DNA of 64,000 nucleotides from the NCBI GenBank assembly GCA_033065855.1, contig JAVXUO010000120.1, forward strand, positions 1 to 64,000. Direction: 5' to 3'. Of the stretch, positions 23,506 through 34,652 are shown one piece after another (the first letter of the stretch is position 1; each line of letters opens with the position of its first letter). The notes under the pieces are model-generated. The model had not been told where the DNA came from, made no database searches, and saw only the letters and a list, made by a program, of their open reading frames with translations. The DNA is from Escallonia rubra. Lineage: Eukaryota > Streptophyta > Magnoliopsida > Escalloniales > Escalloniaceae. The translations under genes were made by a program, and so were the position numbers.

Positions 23506-24439
23506 TTAGAGATGTCAAACGGGCCGGGGGCCCTCGTGCCAGTCCACTCCAGCCCGGAAAAGGCCCGGCCCGGTCCGTTGTATGAATAGTACTAGCCCAG
23601 GTCCAAAGGGACTGGACTAGAGCTAGGCTGCCATTTTCTCCAAAAGTGGTCCGGCCCGGCCTAGCTCTCGAAAAGCCTAAATCCGGCCCGACCCTTAAAA
23701 AGCCCAGATATGGTCCAAAATTCGGTCCTTGTCCGGCCCGTTTGAGACTCGAAACTAGCCCGGTCCAAGCCCGATTCAGGCCCGGCCCTAAAAAATTCAA
23801 AATTTCAAAAACTTCAGATTCCCCCCGTCAGTTATATTTTCTTAAAGGTCCACTTGTACCCCCCCCCCCCCCCCCCCACACCCCCATGGCTATATAACGG
23901 CTAGGTTGGAGGGTATTTTCGTCCAACCATATTTTAACAACTCTTTTAAGCACTTTTACATATTTACCCTCTTAACAACTATAAACGACTAGTTTTCAGG
24001 GTTTTATTTTTTGTGAACTTTGAAAAATCTATACATTCATCCCATCTTATTCACATTTTTCATACTAATCTTCTCACTCTCTCTTATCTAAATTTTACAA
24101 TTTTTTTCACTATTCTTATTTGTTATTAAGTACTAGCCCTCTCAAATTTTTAATAACAAGTATTCTTTAATTATTTAGTACTTTGTTTTTCATTTAGTTA
24201 CTCTTACTAGTTTTATTTTTCATTATTCTCAAACAATTTTAGTCTAAAATATGTCTTCCTCATATTAGCAAAATCACGTAGCCAAAAACATCCACCACTA
24301 CCACAAGTACCACAATTTCAAGATCAACCACCAGTGGATATAAATACCCAAAATTTTATTGAGTTTAACTAAAACATTTTCGATTTTGAATATACACATT
24401 CACAAGATTACTAGTATCTTTCTTCTAGGCCGCCAGAAG

Positions 24440-26330
24440 TCCAAAAGGCGAAAAAAAATAATCAAGGCTAAGTGTCATTTTGACCAAATTATAGTTGATG
24501 GCGTTCAAAAAGCACAATGAAAGTATTGTGCAAATTATCTTCATGTGATAGTAGTAATTTACATCTTAATAGGCATTTCCCAACATGCGCACCCAATCAA
24601 GGTCATGTCGGTTCTAGCAAAACGCAATTATCTTTTGACAGTAAGTTTTATTTATAACCAGCAAGACCAAAGCGACGGTCTTGCTGAATTTATTGTTCAC
24701 GATGAATAAGCTTTTAAATTTGCTGATAATGATAAGTACTCTAGATAAATAAATAATTACGTACAACCTTTGTATAAAAAGGTTAATAGAAACACAACTA
24801 AGTCTAATACACTTAGACAATATAATGCTGCTAAAGAACACTCGATTGATTATTTTGATAAATTTGATGGTAGAGCTAGTCTTACGTCTGATGTTTAGAA
24901 ATCTTATTTTACTCTGGTTAATTATGCTTGTGTGACGGCACATTGGATTGATTCTGATTGGGTCATGGACATGAGAATCATTGCTTTTGAACTCTTTTCC
25001 CTGTCTGCATGATGCACTACAAGTTGCTGATATTATACGCCCAGTATGCAACACGTTTAAATTAACAGACAAGATAATGAGTGTCAGTTTTGATAATGCT
25101 TTTAATAATATAGCCGCTATTCAAGTTTACAGACGAACCTTAAACCTATATTAGATTGTAAAATTTTTCACGTTAAATGTGTTTGCCATTTAATTAATTT
25201 AATCATTCAAGATGGTTTAGTTAATGCAGGAGATATTCTTCACAAACTGAGGGGTATGGCGGCATTTATTAATTATTCGGGTCTGAGAATATAAGAACTT
25301 AAAGCTTTATGTGCTCAATTAAGTTTGCCTAGTAGGAGATGATTTATAGATGTCGTGCATAGGTAGAACTCCATATATAAAATGCTTCTATATGTTATGT
25401 TATACTGACAAGTGTATATTCACTGCCTAGTAACCATGTTCTCACAAGGCTTGCCAACTCCCGACGAATGACAATTAGCTGCACACCTAGTTGGATTTTT
25501 GGAGGTATTTTATACGTCTAGCATTCTATTGTCTGGTATGCACTATCCCACGTCCCCTATCGTTGTACTAGAAATTCTAAAAATTGCTAACATTTTAGAA
25601 AAATGAAGATATAGAGAAGCCTTTCATGATATCGTAAAATAGATGGACATTAAATTTAATAAATATTGGAAGGAATGATCTATTATTTTTGTTATCACGA
25701 CTACTTTGGATTCTACGTTCAAGTTGCATGGTATACATGTCTCAATATTAAAAATATGTGAAAAATGTGCTACCCGGCAACTGAGACAACCGAGCTTGAA
25801 AAGAGTGTGAATAAGTTATTTCAAGATCTTTATAACTTATATCAAAATTGCGTTGACATGCGCAGGCGAGCTACATCATCGAGCGGTCAAGTATATTATG
25901 AGTCATTTCTTAGGGGCATTGAACATGCAGTGGCAAAACAAGCAATAGCAAAAGTTACTTCTACATGTTCGTCTTCTTTTTCCTCTTTTAATGAAATTGG
26001 TTTATATGCAAATACTGATCATTATTCTTCATTGTCAATGGATGAGCACGTGAATTTTGATTTGTTAACTTTTTGGAAACAAGATGGAAAAATTTATCTA
26101 ACTTTATCTCAAATTGCCCAGGATGTACTACCAGTGCAAGCCTACATGGTCGCTTCAGAGCCTTGTTTTCTAGCGAGTGGGAGGGTATTAGATGACAGGA
26201 GGAATCATCTTAACCCCGAGTCACTCGAGTTATGTATATGTTGGAAGGATCATTTTGATGCAAAATAGCAGGAGCAAGACAAACCACAAGGCGATAGGTA
26301 GACCAACAATTCGAGCGTTGATGATCTTCC
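24440..26330 (+). pseudogene. hAT transposase pseudogene
   Basis: A BED zinc-finger segment is visible at about 24515-24600 (LCKLSSCDSSNLHLNRHFPTC with the C-C-H-C spacing). Then come long readable stretches with scattered stops: YNAAKEHSIDYFDKFDGRASL, HWIDSDWVMDMRIIAFELF, KIFHVKCVCHLINLIIQDGL (about 25150-25215), and a final open frame from 25765. The dimerisation domain (hATC) spans about 26050-26260 with FDLLTFWKQDGKIYLTLSQI and VASEPCFLASGRVLDDRR, matching the family's 'fd.l.WW....yp.Ls..A.d.L..p.stvasE..FS..grv'. At least ten stops or frameshifts, so inactive. It would cut and paste hAT elements. Confidence 0.85.
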
Positions 26331-26502
26331 AGATGGTTAGGTAGTTTCCTTTCTTTTCCTTTTCTCAACTTTTTAGAATACATGTTTTCTCAAAATATAG
26401 TTTAGATTTTCGCCGTGGATTATTTTCAAACAATTTAAAGTAAACAATGCACATGAGAATGTGGCTATTTATAAGAAAAATAGATATTTTCTCACTTTTT
26501 TT

Positions 26503-26504
<2 letters not shown>

Positions 26505-26592
<88 letters not shown>
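26505..26592. repeat. Compound microsatellite (GT)25(AT)19
   Basis: (GT)n at 26505-26554 passes directly into (AT)n at 26555-26592 and stops at the first base of the MULE. The open frames across it are artefacts. Confidence 0.95.
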
Positions 26593-26594
<2 letters not shown>

Positions 26595-27055
26595 GAGCTG
26601 ATCCGTTGATAGCGCTAGTAAAATAGGAGATTTTGCTAGCTCGATCTGGCCGTTCATCCTGAAGGGATGGACGGCCCATATCGTTTTTTTTTCAAAAGAT
26701 GTTAGACGTCCGCGACACTGTCTCGCGGACAGGATTTTTTACCATATTGCCCCTCCTAGCTCGTCTGCTACACAGTGTAGCGGACAACTGACAGGCAACT
26801 GACAACCGTCAGTCAAAAAGTTGTCCGCTACAGTGTGTAGCGGACAACTTTTTCACTGACGGTGGTCATGTCATCTACATCCCCCTGACAGTTGTCACAT
26901 CAGTCCTGTCTCCCCACGACTGTTACTTTATCTTATCTCACCGTCCGCTACACAGTGTAGCGGACGTGCTTTAAATAAATAGTAAATAAATTATGTCCGC
27001 TACACTCTGTAGCGGACGGACTTTACTGTCCGCTATACTATGTAGCGGATGGAAC
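26593..27055 (+). repeat. Left terminal inverted repeat of the MULE, with six palindromes
   Basis: Contains six copies of a 23-bp palindrome at 26708, 26763, 26823, 26943, 26995 and 27028 (arms GTCCGCTACAC and GTGTAGCGGAC around one central base, or close variants). The last one is immediately followed by a TATA box, so this end probably doubles as the promoter of the cargo gene. Confidence 0.75.
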
Positions 27056-27064
27056 ATATAAATA
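27055..27064 (+). promoter_or_regulatory. Putative TATA box of the MULE cargo gene
   Basis: ACATATAAATAC lies five bases after the last palindrome of the left end and about 430 bp before the first coding exon. A first non-coding exon may end near 27186, where CATGTAAGT resembles a donor, with an acceptor ending TTTCAG at 27486. Confidence 0.5.
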
Positions 27065-27916
27065 CACATAAACCTAACTTTGAAACTCTTATTCATTCTT
27101 TCTTCTCACAAATTTTCCCAGCAGCGTTGGCTAGCAGATCTGTGCAATTTCTTCCCAAGAAGTCCTTTAATCGTCTAATTAATCATGTAAGTTCACAAAA
27201 CCAATCCTTTATTTGTTCATAATCTAAAGTTCTGATGAGTATTGCGTTTTATGCACGGTTTTGATTATGTATTGATGATGTGCTAGCGTTGTCAATTTAT
27301 ATAAACATATAAATTGCGTATTATTTTTTCATGTGCTAGTGTTCGTAAAATCTGATTCCGTGTATGTGTGTGTGTGTGTGTGTATATATATGCTGCCATG
27401 CTAGCGTTGTATGTATTATGCATGTGCTTTGCTTATATGCATTGTGCGAGCGTTTGATAAAAGCTTTCGTTTTTTCATCATTTCAGTTGCAAAAAATGGA
27501 TTTTAACCCTGGACTAGAAGATCCCTCCGTATTATACGACGAAGCAAACCATATCAGTACGCTCATATGGGATGGTGAAGTAAGATACTTATTTTATCAA
27601 CTTTTTTATTCTCACGAACATTGTACAGCGATAGCTTTGCTTAAATTGTATTTATTTATTCGTAGGAAAGAGCACTTCTCAACACAGTAGAGGTATCCGA
27701 TAATTTCAAATTGTGGAAATTGAACAAATACCAGAAAAGATTATTGCGTGGAATTGGGTTTGGGATTTTTACGCATGGGCAGATCTTTTAATACCTTGAC
27801 CGGCACTTAATAGGTGCCCTTGTTGAAAGGTGGAGAAGTGAAACGAATACGTTTCACTTCCCGCTCGGAGAGATGACAATTACCCTAGAAGATGTAGTGT
27901 TCATCTTAGGGTTACC

Positions 27917-30198
27917 TGTCACACCCCTCGGAAGGGGCGCAACGCTAAACATGGCTGGTTAACACATATACCTCAAGGACAAACAGAGCTTTACTACAAC
28001 CTCAAAAGAAACAACGGAAGCATACTTAAACGTTGCAGTCGTCCATAAGTGGAAAGGCTGAACATAACATTATATTACAGACTACATCTCTTCTATACAA
28101 GTACTACACTCCAAAATAAAATAAGAACAACTAAACGTTGCTCACCCAGCGTAATACTCTTGAGTCTCCCCGAGGTAATCCTCTTCGTCCCTTGGCAAAT
28201 ACTCCGACTCCGAACCTAGAAAAAAAAGTACCGAGAATGGGTCAGCCTAATGACTCAGTAGGGTATCCGGTGCTTTTAAGTCCAAACATGACTTGATCGT
28301 ATTATGTATAGTTAGTATGAACATGCAAGTCACTTGAACAGATGATACCTACGTACTTAAGAATAATTTAACATATCGAGTAACGCATGCAAGCATCTGC
28401 TCACACTTGCCTTCAAAGGAAATGAGAATAGCATATCGAGCAAGATTTGAAATCTTGTAGCACATATACGAGAATGACAAGCAAGACCTAAATATTAACT
28501 TGATCTCGCCAAGAATAACCAAACAGTACAAAAAAGTTCAAGACAAATATAAGCCAAGTACGAGAATATCAATATGCAAATATGCCCCTCATGCATGAGC
28601 CAACCTTCCTTGAGTGCGAGAGACTTTTCGTATCGCAACCAACTGATGTAACGGGTTCGATAGAAGAAGTCCAACGTCATCACAGGCACGCCAATAATTC
28701 CTTTCGAGAATTAGTACGCATAGCTAGTGCGCACTATCAAGAGATGAACGAGAACGAGAACCCTGGCCGGATAACTTCCAACCCCGGCAAATAACACCCT
28801 CAACTCACTTTTTTCCTCCTCCTTCTCGTGATATGCATAATCATGTACATACGTCAACATGAATGTCATCAAGTACCTCAAAAGAGATTTAATCCCATGT
28901 CGAGTCATATTTACCGTATTATCAACAATACATGCCAAACATGTAACCTAATCTGCCCAGTATTTCAAATGGCAGCAGGAGTAGTCTGTACTCCGAAAAT
29001 CATAACAATTTAATTACAAGGCTTCTACAGTCAAACTATATATTTATGAAAACTAGACTTAAAGAGATACATCCCAGTATTTTACTTGACACGAAAATAT
29101 TGTTTTAAGATCATATTAAGCCCTTTAAAAAGACAAACTTCAGAATCTGCCTAGCAACAGTTTCACAAGATAGGTTCCAAGCCACGAATTTTAAACCATA
29201 GCAATAGTACTTGAAATAATATGAAATTTGGTATGTATACTCTATACATGTACTAGTGTAACATATAAAATAACCAAGTCCATATCTTAACTAAAAGTAT
29301 ACATTTACAAGCATCAAAAGTACTCTAATTCCATGACTGTACAGTTTCACAGAATAGGTTTCAATCCACGAATTTTAAACCATAGTAATAGTACTTTAAA
29401 TAATCTGGAATTTGATATGTATACTCTCTACATGTACTAGTATAACATATAAAATAACCAGGTCCATATATCAACTAAAAGTATACCTTTCTAAGCACCA
29501 AAAAGTACCCTAATTCCATGACTGTTTTGTAGTTTTCAGCATACATGAAGACACATCTCCTTGAATCATTTCAGGCAAATATGTATAAATATTTTACTAC
29601 TACTCATAATAATTCTCATACATGTTTTGAAAACATAAAGAAAACACAAGATAACCTACCAAGAAAATTAAGCTCAAGCCAATAGGAGAAAGTTGATGCA
29701 AATCCCCCTCCTTTACTCTTCCTTTTCTTCTTCTCTTCTTCCTTTCTCTCTTTTCTTTTCTTCCTTCTTCTTTCTCTCTTTTCTTTTCCCACTCTTTCCC
29801 TTCTCTTTGTTTCTATTTTTGGCCGAAACTAGGTCTTGCAACCCCACCTTCTCTTTTGTTTCTAAGTTATCCACTTAAGCTTCTTTCCATTTTTTTATTA
29901 GTTTCTTTTGATTACTCACCACCAAACATAGGTGGCACACCAAAATGCTATTAATCCCACACCCCTTCACGTGACCCCTTATAGCTAACTTAGGGTATTT
30001 TGAAATTGACCCCAAAGCTTTGCATAATTACTTTTTAACCCTAAAATTTTACATAATTACATTTTGGACCCACAACTTAATTTTAATATTTATTTTATGT
30101 AGACAAGTAATATAAAACAATCATAATATTTTAATCAAATTTAAATATGTTTAAACTTAATAAAATGATTAGAAGTTAATTAAGATCGGGTCTTCACA
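27917..30198. mobile_element. Solo LTR inserted in the PMD exon of the MULE gene
   Basis: 2,282 bp starting TGTCACACCC and ending GTCTTCACA, with a perfect 5-bp target duplication TTACC at 27912-27916 and 30199-30203. Removing it and one TTACC restores the PMD motif GLPVTG in frame. No gag, pol, primer site or second LTR is present, so it is a recombined solo LTR. A long CT-rich tract at 29700-29810 looks like the leader of a minus-strand LTR, by analogy with Gypsy-A. The short ORFs inside it are not genes. Confidence 0.85.
29157..29526. repeat. Tandem duplication of about 185 bp inside the solo LTR
   Basis: Copies at about 29157-29340 and 29341-29526 share CAGTTTCACA, CCACGAATTTTAAACCATAG, AACATATAAAATAACCA and end ATTCCATGACTGT, with scattered differences. 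Confidence 0.85.
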
Positions 30199-32876
30199 TT
30201 ACCGGTGACTGGTCGGCCGGTAATAGCTCCTCCGTCGGAAGCAACGAATAAGAGAACCGCTAGGAACTTTCTTTACTTCGATACCCCAGGATCAATTTAG
30301 CACTGGTGGTATCAAGTTGAAGTGGTTGCTAGATACCTACAAGGTTCTGCCGGATAACTACACGGATCAGATGCTTGTGCTGTACACACAAGCTTTCCTC
30401 TTATGGGTGATGGGGGCAATTCTATTCCCAATGACATCGAAGAATACGGTCAGCGTCAAATATTTACCGTTGTTGGGTAACCTGCTAGAGGTTGGGGATT
30501 ATTCTTGGGGTGCAGCAACTCTTGCGTACCTGTACCGAGCATTGCATAAGGCAACGAGGCCCGACTCCAAGGCTATATGTGCATGCCTCTCGCTGTTGCA
30601 AGTATATTATATAAATCTTGATTACGTTATCGATTTTTTTTTATTAGTCGGTTGACAATAAATTTTGACGTTCCGGTAATATAATTTGTCTTTGTCCTCA
30701 GGTGTGGTCTTATGAACACTTTGCTCCCGGCGCACCCAAGCGTAGGGACGGAACCGATTATGTGTGGCCTCGGTTGTGTGCTTGGGAGTATAGCCTGAAA
30801 GAGAGCCACTACCTGAGGAGAAACGATCCCCATCACAACATTACCTACTATCGAGTCGAGTTTGACTCGTTATCTCTGGGCTAAATGCGTTGGGCACCGT
30901 ACAGACGTCTGGCGCGACGGGTGGGAGAGTCGTTCGTCTTCACGCTCTCCGGGTTACAGTGCACACCTGACACCCCTAATCCACTTCGAGGTTACAGAGT
31001 GGCAGCTCCCAGACCGAGTAATGCGCCATTTTGATTGCCTGTAGGGGTTCCCAGCCGATGCCCCAGATATGAGGGTTAACAGGAACCTACCGGGTGTCGG
31101 ACGGTTTGACAAGGCGAATGCGCACGAATTGTGCGCTGTCGAAATAGAGGTTTGGAGTTCTTGCCAGGACACACTGGCGGCCATTGTGTCGGAGCCTGAC
31201 CCCGTGACCAACACCGAACAATACAATGAGTGGTACTACCGCATTACCCGGAGGAGAGTAGCCCCAGTAAGATTTGAAAGCGGGGAGAAGTACCACCCTA
31301 GGGGTCAGATCGATGAGCGTATGGCATACGATCGGGTAAGTTGCCCAACAAGTGCTTTTAATTGAATTTGATGATTTTAAGTTGGTGTTTGAAGTTACTT
31401 CTTTATTATCTCTTTGGGGATGTAGGTTAATGTCTCGTTCGCCTTCTTCCAGAAGTTGAGCGAGCGGAAGGATTTAGTGGATGCAATGGGCGAGGAGCTT
31501 TGCCAACAGGCTGATGTGTTGGCGTTTGGCTGTGGGAATCAAGCATCGGGTCAGCCTTCGGGCGTCAGCCCAGGAATGGGTTATCCAAGGTGGCAGCCCC
31601 CTTATGTGAGTGAGGGATACGGTGATCCCTCGGGACAGACTTCGGGAGTGAGCCAGGGATACGGTGGTCCCTCTGTACTGAGAATGGGTGGTGATTGAGG
31701 ACCGCCAAGAACCATGGGACAGGCTCAAGCGCCGTGGGAAGAGTACAGTGTGCCCTCGTTCTCTTTGCTTCCGGACTCGGAACCCCAACCCCTCTCTCAG
31801 AGTCAAGTCATGCAGGACTGGGGTTTCAGAAACATCAGTCTATCCAAGACACTGCCCATTGTCCCATGGGCGGGACCATCTGTTGCCCCTGGAGGGCAAT
31901 ATCCCCACGTCGACCCCCCCGAAGGAGGGCAATATCCCCCGGTCGACCCCCGAGGGCAATATTGCAAAGGGCATCCATTGAAGCCCCTAAAGCCGCATAA
32001 ATGCCAACTAATCCGAGAGCGTTATTTTAGTGGGGCCCCCCGAGACAAAGCGTCGTATAGTGTGGATCACCCTAATGGGTTGGATTACTGTTGCTCGTGG
32101 GGAGAAATGGCCTCGTTGGCTTCGGGGGGATTGGTTAGACAATGGTGTTATCTCGACCTACGTGGAGATTCTGAAGCAAAAGGGTTGAGAGCAACCAAAC
32201 GAGCATCCGCACATTTTTATGGTTGATGCTTTTTTTCATAGCCTCATAGTATCTGAATGGTGTGAGTGGGTCGATCTAAGGGGGAAGAAAAAATTGAGCG
32301 AATGGAGACCGTCCGCTAAACTACGAGCGTATCTTACTAGGGATAGTCCAGTGAGCGCAAGGGTTACCTACGTGTTTCTAATCCCATTTTTAATGGAAAG
32401 CCACTGGTACTTGGTTTGCTATGAACCAACACATAAAATCATATCAGTCATCGACAGTCTCCACGACGATACCATCAAGATGATTGTGTTGCAGATGTAC
32501 AAAGCCCAGTTGGATGCTATGGTAATCTTACGATTGTTGTTTAATACTTATTGTAACTTGCCAATTGTAAATGTTAACTGTTGTCTTACGCCATTTTCTA
32601 TTTCTCGCAGAATCTATTTTGTGCCATGGTCCACTCCAATTCCGATTGAAGAAGACGAGGCCCAAGCAACATTGTACTTCGGACTGCGGCGTCTTCGTCT
32701 GCATGTACATTGATTACATTTGTCGGTCTGAGAGCCTCAAGACGACCGTCTGGAGTGAAGAATGCGTAGAAAGCTTTAGATATAGGATAGCTTGGCAAAT
32801 TATGAAAGGCCGGCCTAGAGCGGTTAGGTTTATTAAAAATCCGTCTAACGATGAGAATCCGGCTCAAGATGAGTGA

Positions 32877-33151
32877 GGACTATTGTAACATTCGAATCAT
32901 TTTTTAATAAATTTTGATTATTTTTATGAAAGCTATCATTGATTTGATTTGTGTTGAGATCAGTTGATTTGTGTTGAAGATGATTGATTTGACTGATTTG
33001 TGTTGAAATCAGTTGACATTTGTTATGTGTTGATTTGATTAGATTTTCTTTGAGATAACATTGTTTGTGTGCTTTTTTTGCTCTCATTGAGAATGATTGA
33101 ATGGTGGGAAACAAAATGGGGGTAAGTTCAATAAATTGTTTTTGCTGCACC
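32877..33151. other. 3' flank of the MULE cargo gene
   Basis: AT-rich with a GATTTGTGTTGA motif repeated several times between 32940 and 33030. Probably the 3' untranslated region. No gene. Confidence 0.45.
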
Positions 33152-34522
33152 GTCCGCTACATAGTGTAGCAGACAATCATAATCTAAGGAAAGAAGTTCA
33201 GAGTTACTCGTGAGTCGTCTGCCACACAGTGTAGCGGATGTGTAGAAAACAAAAAAAATTCTAAGTGTTGGAGTATGGGAATTCTGCTGCACTGTCTGCT
33301 ACACAATGTAGCGGACAGCCATAGACCCAAAATCTAAGTGTTGGACTTTAGAAATTCTGCTGCGCTGTCCGCTACACAGTGTAGCGGATGTGTAGAAAAC
33401 AAGAAATTTTCTAAGTGTTGGAGTTTGGAGTTTAATGGACCCAAAAATTTTCTAAGTGTTGAAGTTCAAATTTACTGCTGCGCCGTCCGCCATACAGTGT
33501 AGCGGACGTGTAGAAAACAAATTTTTTTCTAAGTGTTGGAGTTTAGAGATTTTGCTGCGCCGTCCGCTACACAATGTAGCGGACATTCATAGACCCAAAA
33601 TCTAAGTGTTGGAGTTTGGAGTTACTGCTGCGTCGTCTGCCACACAGTGTAGCGGACGTGTGGAAAACAAAAACATTTCTAAGTGTTGGAGTTTGGAGAT
33701 TCATAGACCCAAAAATTTTCTAAGTGTTGAGGTTCAGGGTTACTGTTGCGCCGTCCGCCACATAGTGTAGCGTATGTGTAGAAAACAAAAAAAATTCTAA
33801 GTGTTCGAGTGTGAGATTCTGCTGCGCCGTGCACTACACAATGTAGCGGACGTTCATAGACCCAAAAAGTTTCTAACTGTTGGAGTTTAGGGAGTCTGAT
33901 GCGCCGTCCATTACACAATGTAGGGGACGCTCATAGACCCAAAAGTTTCTAAGTGTTGGAGTTTAGGGAGTCTACTGCACCGTCCGCTACACAGTGTAGC
34001 GGACGTGTAGAAAACAAGAAATTTTCTAAGTGTTGGAGTTTGGAGATTCATAGACCCAAAAAATTTCTAAGTGTTGAAGTTCAGAGTTACTGCTGCGCCG
34101 TCCGCTACACAGTGTAGCGGACGTGTAGAAAACAAAATTTTTTCTAAGTGTTGGAGTTTAGAGATTCTGCTGCGCCGTCCGCTACACAATCTAGCGGACG
34201 TTCATAGACCCAAAAATTTTCTAAGTGTTGGAGTTTAGGGAGTCTGTTGCGCCGTCCGCTACACAGTGTAACAGACGTTCATACAATTGAATTTTTTTTA
34301 AGTGTTGGAGTTTAGAGATTCTGCTGCGTCGTCCGCTACACAATGTAGAGGACATAGCACATCAAATAAAAAAAAAGAGAAACTTAGATTTTATGGCTCT
34401 CAAAGGATTATTAGAAAAAACATTACAGGCTCTCAAAAGATTATTAGAAAACAAATTACAAAAAAATTAAGTGTTAGAGTTTAGAGATTTTGTTGCGCCG
34501 TCCGCTACACAATGTAGCAGAC
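33152..34522. repeat. Array of 16 palindromes with a 268-bp higher-order period (MULE interior)
   Basis: Palindromes (arms GTCCGCTACAC and GTGTAGCGGAC, one central base) start at 33152, 33217, 33294, 33367, 33485, 33562, 33635, 33753, 33829, 33906, 33982, 34100, 34177, 34254, 34331 and 34500. Spacings run mostly 73, 76-77 or 118 bp. The set 77+73+118 makes a 268-bp unit that repeats at 33217, 33485 and 33753. Between palindromes lie two linker types, one with GTGTAGAAAACAA and one with TTCATAGACCCAAAA, plus a common CTAAGTGTTGGAGTTT and CTGCTGCGCC. The same palindrome is in both MULE ends, so the array derives from the ends. Short ORFs across it are artefacts. Confidence 0.92.
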
Positions 34523-34652
34523 ATAGCACAACAAATAAGAAAAAGAGAAACTTAGATTTGATGGCTCTCAAAGGACTATTAGAAAAAACATTACAGGCTC
34601 TTAAACAGACTTGATGGCTTATGAAAGATTATTACAAGAAAAATTCATTAGA

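Larger units (their letters stand above)
27496..32876 (+). pseudogene. PMD-Ulp1 gene: plant mobile domain fused or adjacent to a SUMO-protease-like domain
   Basis: Starts MDFNPGLEDPSVLYDEANHI. Introns with good GT-AG borders are visible at 27583-27665, 30602-30701, 31336-31425 and 32521-32610. PMD: KLNKYQKRLLRGIGFG, FHFPLGEMTITLEDVVFILGLPV, then, after a solo LTR, KWLLDTY, YSWGAATLAYLYRALHKA, SLLQ|VWSYEHFAPG, HFEVTEWQLPDRVMRHFDCL. A Gly/Pro/Ser-rich linker with QGYGGPS and GGQYP repeats covers 31540-31960. Ulp1 (C48 peptidase): ESHWYLVCYE with the catalytic His near 32400, VIDSLHDD with the Asp near 32455, and SDCGVFVCMY with the Cys near 32690. Breaks: frameshifts in PMD, a TAG at about 31042, a TGA near 32648 and a one-base shift near 32663 in the last exon. 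PMD function is unknown; Ulp1 cleaves SUMO. Confidence 0.75.

Noticed and set aside
23861-23884. Poly-C run as a structured element
   Set aside because: A simple homopolymer within hAT sub-terminal sequence; also a frequent assembly or sequencing artefact.
24614-25072. 152-codon minus-strand ORF
   Set aside because: Antisense of the hAT transposase pseudogene, which has clear plus-strand motifs.
26365-26679. Minus-strand ORFs with long YIYI and THTH runs
   Set aside because: Translation of the GT/AT microsatellite.
29693-29878. 61-codon ORF in the solo LTR
   Set aside because: Low-complexity Ser/Phe/Leu text from a CT-rich leader tract.
31474-31806. Minus-strand 110-codon ORF over the MULE cargo gene
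   Set aside because: Shadow of the Gly/Pro-rich linker between PMD and Ulp1.
33152-34522. CRISPR-like array
   Set aside because: Repeats are palindromic and evenly spaced, but this is plant nuclear DNA, the linkers are themselves repeated, and there are no cas genes. The array is transposon-derived.
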